Translations under genes and position numbers: made by a program
Origin: Owenia fusiformis
Taxonomy: Eukaryota > Annelida > Polychaeta > Sabellida > Oweniidae
Reading direction: 5' to 3'
NCBI GenBank assembly: GCA_903813345.2
Contig: CAIIXF020000011.1
Span: 36,428,166 to 36,492,165 of the forward strand
Length of the DNA stretch: 64,000 nucleotides
Part shown: positions 39,701-54,700 of the stretch, piece after piece
How the letters are laid out: each line of letters opens with the position of its first letter
How positions within the stretch are numbered: position 1 is the stretch's first letter
The notes under the pieces: generated by a model
Database searches by the model: none
The model's input: only the letters and a program-made list of their open reading frames with translations
Told to the model about the DNA's origin: nothing

Positions 39701-42700
39701 TGCTATATTGAGATTGGTATGCCAGATGGGTGCTATATTGTGATTGGTATGCCAGGTATTATATTGTGATTGTTATGCCAGGTGGGTGCTATATTGTGAT
39801 TGGTATGCCAGGTGGGTGCTATATTGTGATTGGTATGCCAGGTTGGTGCTATATTGTGATTGGTATGCCAGGTGGGTGCTATATTGTGATTGGTATGCCA
39901 GGTGGGTGCTATATTGTGATTGGTATGCTAGGTGGGTGCTGTATTATGATTGGAATGCCAGGTGGGTGCTGTATTGTGATTGGTATGCCTGGTGGGTGCT
40001 ATATTGTGATTGGTATGCCACATGGGTGCTATATTGTGATTGGTATGCCACGTGTGTGCTGTATTGTGATTGGAATGCCAGGTGGGTGCTATATTGTGAT
40101 TGGTATGCCAAGTGGTTGTTATATTGTGATTGGTATGCCACTTGGATGCTATATTGTGATTTGTATGCTAGGTTGGTGCTATATTGTGATTGGCATGTCA
40201 TCTGGGTGCTGTATTGTGATTGGTATGCCAGGTGGATGCTATATTGTGATTTCTATGCCAGGTGGGTGCTATATTGTGATTGGTATGCCAAGTGGGTGCT
40301 ATATTGTTATTGGTATGCCAGGTGGTTGCTATATTGTGATTTGTATGCCAGGTGGGTGGTATATTGTGATTGGTATGCCAAGTGGGTGCTATATTGTGAT
40401 TGGTATGCCAGGTGGTTGCTATATTGTGATTTGTTTGCCAGGTGGGTGCTATATTGTGATTGGTATGCCAGGTGCTATATTGTGATTTGTATGCCAAGTG
40501 GGTGCTATATTGTGATTTGAATGCCAAGTGGGTGCTATAATGTGATTGGTATGCCAGGTGGGTGGTATAATGAGATTGGTATGCCTGGTGGGTGCTATAT
40601 TGTGATTGGTATGCCAGGTGGTTGCTATATTGTGATTTGTTTGCCAGGTGGGTGCTATATTGTGATTGGTATGCCAGGTGCTATATTGTGATTTGTATGC
40701 CAAGTGGGTGCTATATTGTGATTTGAATGCCATGTGGGTGCTATAATGTGATTGGTATGCCAGGTGGGTGCTATATTGTGATTGGTATGCCAGGCGGGTG
40801 CTATATTGTGATCGGTATGCCAGGTGGGTGCTATATTGTGATTGGTATGTCAGGTTGGTGATATATTGTGATTGGTATGCCAGGTGGGTGCTATATTGTG
40901 ATTGGTATGCCAAATGGGTACTATATTGAGATTGGTATGCCAGATGGGTGCTATATTGTGATTAGTATGCCAGGTGGGTGCTATATTGTGATTTTTATGC
41001 CAGGTGGGTGCTATATTGTGATTGGTTTGCCAGGTTGGTGCTATATTGTGATTGGTATGCTAGTTAAGTGCTATAATATGATTGGTATGCCAGGTGGGTG
41101 CTATATTGTGATTGGTATACCAGGTGGGAGCTATATTGTGATTTGTATGCCAGGTGGGTGCTATATTGTGATTGGTTTGCCAGGTGGGTGCTATATTGTG
41201 ATTGGTATGCCAGGTTGGTGATATATTGTGATTGGTTTGCCAGGTGGGTGCTATATTGTGATTGGTATGCCAGGTGGGTGCTATATTGTGATTGGTATGC
41301 CAGGTGGGTGCTATATTGTGATTGGTATGCCAGATGGGTGCTATATTGTGATTGGTATGCCAGGTGGTTGCTATATTGTGATTTGTTTGCCAGGTGGGTG
41401 CTATATTGTGATTGGTATGCCAGGTGGGTGCTATATTGTGATTGGTATGCCAGGTGGGTGCTATATTGTGATTGGTATGCTAGGTAAGTGGCTAGCGCTC
41501 GTAATCAGTTGTTGGAATGTGTTTCTCAACTGATTTCAAATGTGTCTTTGTCATGGAAATCTTGGACTGATCGTTTTTTGGGCGAGCCTGGTAAAATTGA
41601 GGTCTATGGAATGTATAGTAACAAATATCTAGAGGAGATATATTGAATGCATCAAATAGATAGGGCACATTGAACCCATAAATGGTTTAAATTTATTTAT
41701 TGCGCCTATAGAAAGACAAGAGATGCCCACATGATAGAATAAATTAAATGGCCTTGTACATGTACATGCAATAAATCTAAGTAAACAGCACATATTTCAT
41801 GATATTGTTAAGTTCAGTCAATCTTTTCTTGAAATGATTGAATTATTCTTTAATAGGTTCCGTAATGTGAAAGGTCTACAACTTGTAGTGCATACTAAAC
41901 TTGAAGAGCTCCAAACATCACATGACCAGTTAGTTAGTGCACTGAAAAAACTATCTGCAAAACCCAGCCCTGGTATTGTTAACACAACAGTGGAGTGCTG
42001 TCTTAGACCTGTTACAGGGGAAGCAAGTAAAACGTAAGTTGATGGCACATACAATACATGTGAACATTTAAAAAGTAGCATTAAGGAAACAATCAGGAGA
42101 GTCATACATTACTGAATTTTGTTTTTAGACGGTACCTAACTTATACTTCACATTTTAGAAAGCCCACTATAGCTTATGAGGTTTTGTATGTAAGTGAAGT
42201 GTAAGTAAGTAAATTCTTGTTCCAAAATTGTTGCAAAATACGAATTTAGAACAAAATGAATATTTTGATGTCTCAGACTTTATATTTCAAATTAAATGAA
42301 CTTCATTTTCCAATTAAATGAACATGGAAATAGAAAGACATTGTCATGCCAATAGGTGACTACCAGATTTATTGTTCATCTAATTGACCATTAGTTTCAT
42401 CATCATCTGCCATTGGACATTTGCCATCACACACAACTGCAGAATGGTCAGAAATGCTGATGAGCGTACAGCATTTATGTATTCCTTTGTGCATCTCTTC
42501 CAACTGATCACATGGTTTGTTGTCCTTGCGACAGAAGATAGTGACATCTATAGTGCCAATACTAGTAACACAAGACAAAATCGTATGGAATAACTTCGGA
42601 TAAGCTAGTTATTAAGCTTGTTATTATGGTCTTACTAGTGGTTATTATTGAGTAATGGTACAGGTATTCGATATGGTATTGCAGCTTACACTTAAGTAAT

Positions 42701-45700
42701 GGTACACGTATCCTTGGATTTTAGGCCCGAATACCGAGGTTTATTTTTTTAATTATCGTGTATTATTATTTTGTGTTGATATTAGTTAACCATCTAACTA
42801 TTGGCATGATATGATAACCTTGTTATATTAATATAGCGCATAGGCGTAGCCAGGGGGATGCGATGGGTGCGATCGCACCCCCCCCCCCCCCCTCCATAAC
42901 CAATGAAAATAGAACCATTAGATAGAAGAAAAAAGTCTTAAAATGCTTTTTATTTGAAGCTTCTAGCTCGATTTTGAACGAAGTTGCACCAATTTTTGTA
43001 AAATTCAAAACAAATCTTCAAAAACATTTTTTATGCCACGATCGCACCAAGCCCCCCCCCCCCTCCCCCCGACTGAAAGCTGGCTACGCCACTGTAACGT
43101 GTAATCAATACCCTACATTTTCTATGTTCAATTTGTATACTAAAAACTGTTATTAATCCACAAATTTAGATGACGACAAGATAAAAATTCGAATCAAGAA
43201 TGAAAAGGTGTCTAAGTATATAAATCTTAAGGGTAATGCATATTTGAATTAAACAGAGGCGGGTTAATTTATATTGTGCTATGAATTACGCTTTTATTCA
43301 AAATTGCAGCTAAGATGCCTGTTTTATGAAAAATATCACGGAAGATGTATTCTAGATATCAGTAGTATTCTCAGAAATTTATTATCCGAAACGGATAACA
43401 TCTAGCCACTCAGACAAACAATCGCAGACATAGGCTAAGCTTGTTTATTTACCAGTTAGATTTGTTGACTTACCGATCCGTATTTCAATCTCCGGGATGA
43501 CGTTCTTTTCACTTTGTATTTGCGTGCAGTGTAATATAAGTTGATACTTTTGTTCAAAAATGTACTTTTAATGGCTATTTTATGCCTTTTATTTTCAAAT
43601 TATGTTTTGTTTTGATGTCAGTGTGAAAAGTCAAGAAACGTCAACCCCGACTTTTAATTAAAAAATGTTGGTTAATCACTTATGGCAAATCACAAGGTTG
43701 ATGATGTCAACGGACCATGATCGTGGAAGGCTATCAATATCAGGTGTATATCGCATAGAAAAAAAATATAGCTAATTTTTCGCACTGATATGATGATGAC
43801 TATTGGGTGTACATACTCGTTCTGTCATGTTACTTACATTTCATTTGCAAGTTGTCCACATATTAATCCGGCGTTTTGTTTAATCAAATTTCCCGCCCCT
43901 TGAGGTTTCCGACCAATGCATCAGTTAATATTTTCAGAATACAAATTTTCCATTTTCATTTCTCTGATAGATAAAGTCTCATTTTGAATCTGTTCGTGTA
44001 TTAAAGAGTATGCTTTTATAATGCCGTGGTCACATTTGCTCAGATTTTCAGCACCGGCGCCCGGCCGATGAGTATTTTGTTCAAAATTGTATTCAATTCT
44101 GAACAAAATACTCAATCGGCCGGGCGCCGTAATGAAAATCGGAGCAAATGTTACCAAGTCATAACTGATGAAAAATCAAATGAGAACATGAACATGGATA
44201 ATAGGGGCACTATCACGCTGCGTGCAGAGTCTAATTATAAACTACGAGAAGACGAAACTCTCATTTAAGAAGTGAAGTTGAACAAATGCAAAGGGTAGGG
44301 TACTATAGAAGGGGATCATATAAAAGCACGATCTATTTCACAACGCCTTTAACTTTTGTTCTTCAACTGTTGCCCTTTGTGCATTTCAAAAATAAAATAT
44401 CTCAATCTGATTTGTTCCACCTTTCTTTTCGCTCAGTTCTGCAATATTATGTCCGTATGTTGTTTAGGATTATGTCATTTGCGAAATAGCTGTAAGACAT
44501 TATGAGAATGAATATGGGAGTTTCCACGATAATGTTGTTCACATAATTTTATACACATACCTGCATAACAATCGGAGACAGAAGTCTTAATATTGTCCAA
44601 TAAAAAAATAAGAATCTAACATTTAATGATAACAAAAGGATTAATTGCTTAGTTCTCTTTGTTTTAGTCTTTGTTTTCTTAAATGCGGAAGTGTACCAAC
44701 ATAACCTAGATTACATAAGAGATCATCTAACAGTCTAAAATTGCTTTTAATTGCAAGTTAATGCATTCCGACCAAAATTTGTATACCTGTAATTTGGGGG
44801 GGGCGATGTTACATCACATAACTACAACGTTCATATAGAAATATACAATAAGCATGTCCGTATAAAAGCTAAAATTATAAAAACTCATTTCAAAGTCATT
44901 CTGTTTATGGGAGCGTCAAGTTATGAAAAGCAATGCTAAACACTCAAACAAATCGACTTGATTACCTTTGAAAACTTCTTGAGAGGAAATGGACAAATGT
45001 ATTTTTCTAACTCATTAGAACGTCTGTCTGATTGAAATTCTATTTTTTAAATACAAACATAAATGATTTAATCTTGGTCAGAAGTCTGAACATTGTCCAA
45101 CAAAATAATAAGAATCTAACATTTAATGATTACAAAAGGATTGATTACTATATAGTCTTTGTCTTAGTCTCTGTTTTTCTAACGGCGGAAGTGTACCAAC
45201 ATCACCTTGATTACAGAAGAGATCATCTAACAGTCTAAAATTGCTTTTAATTCCCGGGTTTTAATCCGGGGTTTTAATTACATTTTATGTATAGACTTTT
45301 TTGCCTCTATTCTCATTTTTAAACCTGTTTCTGTTTGCTTATTTAACAATTGTGATAAATTATTCAGTTAGTGTCGAAATCAAAACAATTTTCTACATTA
45401 TAGTCCCCTCCTCTTGCACTGACTAAATATTAAAATAAGCCAGTCTGATTGCGAATTTACAAATCCTGTAAAAGTAGCTTCAAACCGCCTTTTAATCAGA
45501 GAAAACAATAAGTTAATTCATCTGATTGCGAAAATACGAATCAATCTGATTATCTGATCTCCATGCTATTTGATTCGTGCATTATCTACAAGTCAGTCGG
45601 GCAAGGGTGAAATTATTTCATTTGAAAACAGAAATAAATATCAGAACCCCTCTAGCATAACTATTCGGAAGAAATTCATACAAAAAATAAGGTACACAAC

Positions 45701-48700
45701 TGATGAAGGGTCCCACACAATGCACACACCCCTCTCCTCCTCCTCCGTGTTGGCCCACACACGACCATATTTGACAATTTTTCTAAAAGCGTTTTCCCCG
45801 GGAATATCGTGTAGCGGTTGCCAGAAGTCGCACAGCTTGGGAGTCAGGGTATCCTGATCCATGCCTCAACGCCTGGCGGGTCTGATATTTAGAGGGGGCG
45901 CAAGAATTATTAGGGGACGGGGTAAATGTGAAAGTTGCCAAAATATCCATAGGCGTAGCCAGGAGGGGGGGGGGGTGCGATGGGTGCGATAACAATAGGC
46001 TTTATATATGCTTTAATGTTTTATTTATCATGATGCTTCTATGTAGCCTATTAATTACAGTTCTTTTTGCAATATAAAACTGGTATGTTTATGCAAATTC
46101 CGATTGGACTAGTATAAAGGGATATTGTTTCATTATGTGGACTTGAGAAAGTCCGACATACTCATTGCTTTCAACCCAAAACTTAAAATAGGAAGTTATC
46201 AAGATCCCAAGAACACGATCGCTACTTAAACAATACGTTTGTAGAATCCCGGCGATCGAAATGCAATCAAACTTTCGCAATCAGGTGCCTAATTAGTCTT
46301 TTGATCTCTAAAGTTTTACGACTGAACGTTTCAATGAACTCGTGAGAAGCAAACGCAATCATCAGATAAACATTTTTCTAGTAAATCTAAAATAGAGTAA
46401 AACCCAGGGAAAAAGATCGCGTGTTCATAGAAATTAGGCATATTTCAATTTTGAAATAACAAAAGTCAGTCTCGGAAGAATTTTCCAAGCATTCCCTGCT
46501 TCGATGCGTTTTTATTGCAAGGGCCGTTTAGCGCCGATATGAATTCATTATAGGGCATTAGGGTTGTGCTTTATTTGTTTTATTTATATAAATGTTATAA
46601 AATGTGTACGACACTTTAATGAATTATTTTTAGGGTTACAATGCATATTTGACTTTTCCCTCTAAACGTTTAAATTCATCTTTATACTTTTCTTAGTTTG
46701 CTTCATAAAATTAACATTGGATCCTAGACAGTTATCAAATTCTCAGACATTTGATTAATATAGATATTTGTACTTCCTTTGACCAGTGGTGCTGGTGTGA
46801 CTGAGATTCGAATCTAATCTGTTTCATTTTTATGTAAATTGAGAGGAATAAAGTTTTATTTTAAGCGTTTTAACAAACTTAACGTTTGGCGTGCAGCTCA
46901 ACTTAATACACAATCAAAGGACAGAATACAGAAATAAGAACATGCCTTTTATTTGTTATTCAAGCTTGTGGAAGGATAAAGACAAAGGGGTGGCGGCTAT
47001 CGTGATGAGGCCATCTTATTTCTAGGAATTATTTCTGCCTCTCATTGCTTAAACCGGCTTCGTTAAACAGTGCCAAAATATATAAGTCGGAGCCAAAAAC
47101 AAGACTATTTTTATATTTAAATCCCCTCACCTTGTCAATGTCTATGCCTGCATCTGGTTTTCCCACATTTGGGAGGGAGCCAATATACACATAGATTACT
47201 TACTGGCCATGGACAGGGGGGGGGGGCACAGAAACGAACATTCTGGGGTCATAAGGGATACTTGGGGAAGGGGGAGGGGTGGTGGTGAATAGTGAAGTCC
47301 GGGAGTGAAGTTAAGGGGTACTGAAATCTTTCTTTTGATATTTAGTGCTTGAATGGAGACTTGTTTCCACCTCCCGCATTCTAGTAGAATTTAAATATTT
47401 GATCCAAAGGAGTTATTTTAAATCAAACTTGCATTCCGATTAATTAACACTCCAATGATTGTACCGCTTCACTATTGTCTAAGATAATTATAATGAATTC
47501 ACGGGACACTATAGTCTTCCTTTTAAACTTTAGTGGTTGGATGGAGACTTGTTTCCCCACCCCGTACACAAGTAAATTTGTAAATTTTAAATATTTGATT
47601 TAGGAAGGTATTTGCAATCAAACTCTGATGATGCAAGACTAGTCAGCCAAGACTAAATAAAATTATGAACTTATTATCATTTAGACTATTGAGTTCATTA
47701 AATTATGATTCCATAAATATCATATTTAATCCTGTCAACACAATAATGGTATTAATTGGCATGATATGTAGTCAGAGACGGTTTAAAAAGTTGTTTAGAT
47801 TAATGATAGTATTAGGAAAAATCCTAACTCAAAGTTTTTGTTCTTTCGCAATCCAGAGCAAACCACTCGCCGGGCAAGCATTCTTTAAAAACGTGAAGTT
47901 TTCACCATGTTGAGCAGTTTTGAAAATTGTCCAATTTGAACCATCGCCTTGTATATTTCTGTAACTGCCCCCCCCCCTTGACACTCGAGTGTAAGAATCC
48001 TTTCCACACTGTCAATGGTTTTACAAAATAGTTCATGTCAGGAAGGGGGAGGGGTGAGTGTGGAGAACAATCACTGACTGCGATTTGTATGATTGAACAT
48101 TATACACTTATCATTAATTCGTAAAGAATAGTTTTAAAATAAACAGCTTGTTTTATGTTATGATTGGAGTGATCATGGACCTATATCCTCGCATAGACAG
48201 AAGAATGACACTGGTTTTGAAATATCTTAATTATCCCATTGAATGAATGAATGAAGCCATCCGTCCCTCTGTCCATTCTTAACTCATACTTGTGGACTGA
48301 TTTGATTTAAAGGAGAAGTCTCGATGTAGGACGTGTACACACTAATGAGAACGAATTTTACTCATTTCTATTTAGGATTCGTTCATATACGAGGGGGGAT
48401 TCATAAGTAGTGGGACTTTTCTGAGGCAGCAAGTCCCTGTGTACATATCTCAACCAAATTTGGCACATGAACGGACTAGGATATAAGGCATTGTTTGGTG
48501 AAATTTCAATTTAATTCATTTTGTTCCCTAGCAACAATGGTTGCTATGGTAACCAATAGTAGGGGTTAACGGAGCAGTTAAAAAATGAAGGGCTTGATCA
48601 ACATAAATATGCTCATAAAATCTCAAAATGACAGTTATTTTCAAATATTTGGTTTCATATTGTCTCAAGCCTTGTAGTCATGACAACTGTAACATATATT

Positions 48701-51700
48701 ACATTATCACGCTATTGTGATGTCACACAATGCAGTGACACCAGGACACTGCCATTTTCAGCCCTTCTTGGATGGAGCAAAATTTGATCAAAATAGCAAT
48801 GAAAAAGCAAGAATCACGTATAAACATCCGTGCTGTGATTAAATTTAATGCTTTGAAGAAGTTTTCAGTATTAGAGAACTAAAGAGGTTTGTTGGAAGTC
48901 TATGGGAAAGAAGAAGTAAAAAAATCTACAGTATATAGGTGGTATTCTGTACATGTATTCTGAATATGCTGTGAGAGCCGAGATGTCCAATCTTGGAAAA
49001 TATGATTTTGAGGGTGCATACCTAGAATGGTTGAGGAGATGCCAAAAATGCATTGATTGTCATGGCGAATACTTTGAGAAAGAGTGAGATTGCACCAGAA
49101 GGATAAGGAATCAAAAGTCTTGCACAAAATTGATTTGCTCCACAAAAGGACTCCCTAGAAGTCATGGATTAGATTATGTCCTGAATATCAGTTGAGACTT
49201 GTATAATTAACTTGCAATTAGTGACAAACAATGTGCTCCGTGGACCCTGTTGTGACGTCATGATTGGAACTCTCACTTTACCGAAGTTGGGTGTAACTTT
49301 TTGAAATTTTCACACAATAATTATCACATGTTTGTGATTATGTGTCCCAAGTTTGAATAAAATCTGGTTGATATAAGTGAAATTATAGCATTTGTCCCAC
49401 TACTTATGAATCCCCCCTCGTACTAGAGGGGCTTTAGAGCATTTACAAACGCACGAAATGTATTGTTTTAAGGCAACTTTTATGACATATAATGTATTTA
49501 AAGCTGATTAATTTTAGATTATATTCGGTTCAATTTTACAAATAATGAATAGTATTACAGTATATCGAAAAATATACAATAATTTACATTAACTTGCGCA
49601 GACTGCAAACAATGTACATGGTTGGCGCGTTCTTGATAATAAGAATTAAAGGTTGAACTTAAAAATCAAACATTTTCTTTTTTAAACATAATAAATCTTT
49701 AAATCAAGAAAATAAAAATAAGATTGATGATTGAACTTTTCATAGTCAACTGCGACTGTGTCGACGCATGTTTATTTACTTAGCTAATTAGATATGTAAA
49801 ATTGTTAATGGCCGCAACGGATAATACGTAAGCTGCTGTTCGGATAAGACATTTCTATATGATTAATAACAAATCCCGGACAGAATGTTATTCAACAGTA
49901 CTTGATCTTATCAGTTATTATTCAATTTGGATAATAAATCTATTATCTCGTCGTATTGATGTTTATTATATAGTGTTTCTCGTTGTGTAAGATGTGCTGG
50001 TTGCGTACATTTAGGCTTTGCCTCCAAATATGGATCCATTGTTTGGCAGCTATCATAACATCCTAAAAAGGTCAATTTGGTGAAATCAAATATCAGGTTG
50101 CTTCTCATATTGATACATTACATACAAGACACTCCTTAAATATAATATTACCACCAGCCCTAAAACTATCTTGTTGATGCATGTAAGAATGTGTCTCATC
50201 TTGTTTTAATGTACCTACCAACTCCAACAATGGCATTATCATTATTTAACTGTGCAAAACAGCATGTATGAATGTGTCTCATCTTGTTTTAATGTACCTA
50301 CCAACTCCAACAATGATATTATCATTATTCAACTGTGCAAAACAGCATGTATGAATGTGTCTCATCTTGTTTTAATGTACCTACCAACTCAAACAATGAC
50401 ATTATCATTATTCAACTGTGCAAAACAGCATGTAAGAATGTGTCTCATCTTGTTTTAATGTACCTACCAACTCCAACAATGGCATTATCATTATTTAACT
50501 GTGCAAAACAGCATGTATGAATGTGTCTCATCTTGTTTTAATGTACCTACCAACTCCAACAATGGCATTATCATTATTTAACTGTGCAAAACAGCATGTA
50601 TGAATGTGTCTCATCTTGTTTTAATGTACCTACCAACTCCAACAATGATATTATCATTATTCAACTGTGCAAAACAGCATGTATGAATGTGTCTCATCTT
50701 GTTTTAATGTACCTACCAACTCAAACAATGACATTATCATTATTCAACTGTGCAAAACAGCATGTAAGAATGTGTCTCATCTTGTTTTAATGTACCTACC
50801 AACTCAAACAATGACATTATCATTATTCAACTGTGCAAAACAGCATGTATGAATGTGTCTTATCTTGATTTAATGTACTTACCAACTCCAACAATGGCAT
50901 TATCATTATTCAACTGTGCAAAACAGCATGTGTGAATGTGTCTCATCTTGTTTTAATGTACCTACCAACTCAAACAATGACATTATCATTATTCAACTGT
51001 GCAAAACAGCATGTAAGAATGTGTCTCATCTTGTTTTAATGTACCTACCAACTCCAACAATGACATTATCATTATTCAACTTTGCAAAACAGCATGTATG
51101 AATGTGTCTCATCTTGTTTTAATGCACCTACCAACTCCAACAATGACATTATCATTATTCAACTTTGCAAAACAGCATGTATGAATGTGTCTCATCTTGT
51201 TTTAATGCACCTACCAACTCCAACAATGACATTATCATTATTCAACTGTGCAAAACAGCATGTAAGAATGTGTCTCATCTTGTTTTAATGTACCTACCAA
51301 CTCAAACAATGACATTATCATTATTCAACTGTGCAAAACAGCATGTATGAATGTGTCTTATCTTGATTTAATGTACTTACCAACTCCAACAATGGCATTA
51401 TCATTATTCAACTGTGCAAAACAGCATGTGTGAATGTGTCTCATCTTGTTTTAATGTACCTACCAACTCAAACAATGACATTATCATTATTCAACTGTGC
51501 AAAACAGCATGTAAGAATGTGTCTCATCTTGTTTTAATGTACCTACCAACTCCAACAATGACATTATCATTATTCAACTTTGCAAAACAGCATGTATGAA
51601 TGTGTCTCATCTTGTTTTAATGCACCTACCAACTCCAACAATGACATTATCATTATTCAACTTTGCAAAACAGCATGTATGAATGTGTCTCATCTTGTTT

Positions 51701-54700
51701 TAATGCACCTACCAACTCCAACAATGACATTATCATTATTCAACTTTGCAAAACAGCATGTAAGAATGTGTCTCATCTTGTTTTAATGTACCTACCAACT
51801 CCAACAATGACATTATCATTATTCAACTTTGCAAAACAGCATGTATGAATGTGTCTCATCTTGTTTTAATGTACCTACCAACTCCAACAATGACATTATC
51901 ATTATTCAACTTTGCAAAACAGCATGTATGAATGTGTCTCATCTTGTTTTAATGCACCTACCAACTCCAACAATGACATTATCATTATTCAACTTTGCAA
52001 AACAGCATGTATGAATGTGTCTCATCTTGTTTTAATGCACCTACCAACTCCAACAATGACATTATCATTATTCAACTTTGCAAAACAGCATGTATGAATG
52101 TGTCTCATCTTGTTTTAATGTACCTACTAACTCCAACAATGGCATTATCATTATTCAACTGTGCAAAACAGCATGCATGAATGTGTCTCATCTTGTTTTA
52201 ATGTACCTACCAACTCCAACAATGACATTATCATTATTCAACTTTGCAAAACAGCATGTATGAATGTGTCTCATCTTGTTTTAATGCACCTACCAACTCC
52301 AACAATGACATTATCATTATTCAACTTTGCAAAACAGCATGTATGAATGTGTCTCATCTTGTTTTAATGCACCTACCAACTCCAACAATGGCATTATCAT
52401 TATTTAACTGTGCAAAACAGCATGTATGAATGTGTCTCATCTTGTTTTAATGTACCTACCAACTCCAACAATGGCATTATCATTATTTAACTGTGCAAAA
52501 CAGCATGTATGAATGTGTCTCATCTTGTTTTAATGTACCTACCAACTCCAACAATGACATTATCATTATTCAACTTTGCAAAACAGCATGTATGAATGTG
52601 TCTCATCTTGTTTTAATGCACCTACCAACTCCAACAATGACATTATCATTATTCAACTTTGCAAAACAGCATGTATGAATGTGTCTCATCTTGTTTTAAT
52701 GCACCTACCAACTCCAACAATGGCATTATCATTATTTAACTGTGCAAAACAGCATGTATGAATGTGTCTCATCTTGTTTTAATGTACCTACCAACTCCAA
52801 CAATGGCATTATCATTATTCAACTGTGCAAAACAGCATGTATGAATGTGTCTTATCTTGTTTTAATGTACCTACCAACTCCAACAATGACATTATCATTA
52901 TTCAACTGTGCAAAACAGCATGTATGAATGTGTCTCATCTTGTTTTAATGTACCTACCAACTCCAACAATGGCATTATCATTATTTAACTGTGCAAAACA
53001 GCATGTATGAATGTGTCTCATCTTGTTTTAATGTACCTACCAACTCCAACAATGACATTATCATTATTCAACTGTGCAAAACAGCATGTATGAATGTGTC
53101 TTATCTTGTTTTAATGTACCTACCAACTCCAACAATGACATTATCATTATTCAACTGTGCAAAACAGCATGTATGAATGTGTCTTATCTTGTTTTAATGT
53201 ACCTACCAACTCCAACAATGGCATTATCATTATTTAACTGTGCAAAACAGCATGTATGAATGTGTCTTATCTTGTTTTAATGTACCTACCAACTCCAACA
53301 ATGGCATTATCATTATTTAACTGTGCAAAACAGCATGTATGAATGTGTCATATCTTGTTTTAATGTACCTACCAACTCCAACAATGACATTATCATTATT
53401 CAACTGTGCAAAACAGCATGTATGAATGTGTCTTATCTTGTTTTAATGTACCTACCAACTCCAACAATGGCATTATCATTATTTAACTGTGCAAAACAGC
53501 ATGTATGAATGTGTCTCATCTTGTTTTAATGTACCTACCAACTCCAACAATGACATTATCATTATTCAACTGTGCAAAACAGCATGTATGAATGTGTCTT
53601 ATCTTGTTTTAATGTACCTACCAACTCCAACAATGGCATTATCATTATTCAACTGTGCAAAACAGCATGTATGAATGTGTCTCATCTTGTTTTAATGTAC
53701 CTACCAACTCAAACAATGGCATTATCATTATTCAACTGTGCAAAACAGCATGTATGAATGTGTCTTATCTTGTTTTAATGTACCTACTAACTTCAACAAT
53801 GACATTATCATTATTCAACTGTGCAAAACAGCATGTATGAATGTGTCTTATCTTGTTTTAATGTACCTACCAACTCCAACAATGGCATTATCATTATTCA
53901 ACTGTGCAAAACAGCATGTATGAATGTGTCTCATCTTGTTTTAATGTACCTTCCAACTTCAACAATGACATTATCATTATTCAACTGTGCAAAACAGCAT
54001 GTATGAATGTGTCTCATCTTGTTTTAATGTACCTACCAACTCCAACAATGACATTATCATTATTCTACTGTGCAAAACAGCATGTATGAATGTGTCTCAT
54101 CTTGTTTTAATGTACCTACCAACTCCAACAATGGCATTATCATTATTCTACTGTGCAAAACAGCATGTATGAATGTGTCTCATCTTGTTTTAATGTACCT
54201 ACCAACTCCAACAATGGCATTATCATTATTCAACTGTGCAAAACAGCATGTATGAATGTGTCTCATCTTGTTTTAATGTACCTACCAACTCCAACAATGA
54301 TATTATCATTATTCAACTGTGCAAAACAGCATGTATGAATGTGTCTCATCTTGTTTTAATGTACCTTCCAACTTCAACAATGACATTATCATTATTCAAC
54401 TGTGCAAAACAGCATGTATGAATGTGTCTCATCTTGTTTTAATGTACCTACCAACTCCAACAATGATATTATCATTATTCAACTGTGCAAAACAGCATGT
54501 ATGAATGTGTCTTATCTTGTTTTAATGTGCCTACCAACTCCAACAATGGCATTATCATTATTCAACTGTGCAAAACAGCATGTATGAATGTGTCTCATCT
54601 TGTTTTAATGTACCTTCCAACTTCAACAATGACATTATCATTATTCAACTGTGCAAAACAGCATGTATGAATGTGTCTCATCTTGTTTTAATGTACCTAC

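Larger units (their letters stand above)
43095..48389. other. SHPRH intron 16, left part: repeats, no confident gene
   Basis: Unique AT-rich sequence with the hairpin at 44029-44154, duplicated blocks at 44590/45065 and 47330/47520, several poly-G/C tracts (44796, 45961, 47217, 47967) and a MITE fragment at 45951-46000. A minus-strand frame at 45862-45641 looks protein-like in places ([17 protein letters not shown]), but I see no splice context and no recognised family. Confidence 0.4.

Noticed and set aside
39650-41490. Open frames of 250+ codons ([10 protein letters not shown] and [10 protein letters not shown] repeats) on + and matching frames on -
   Set aside because: They arise only because the 30-bp satellite unit is stop-free and divisible by three; no start context, splice sites or unique sequence.
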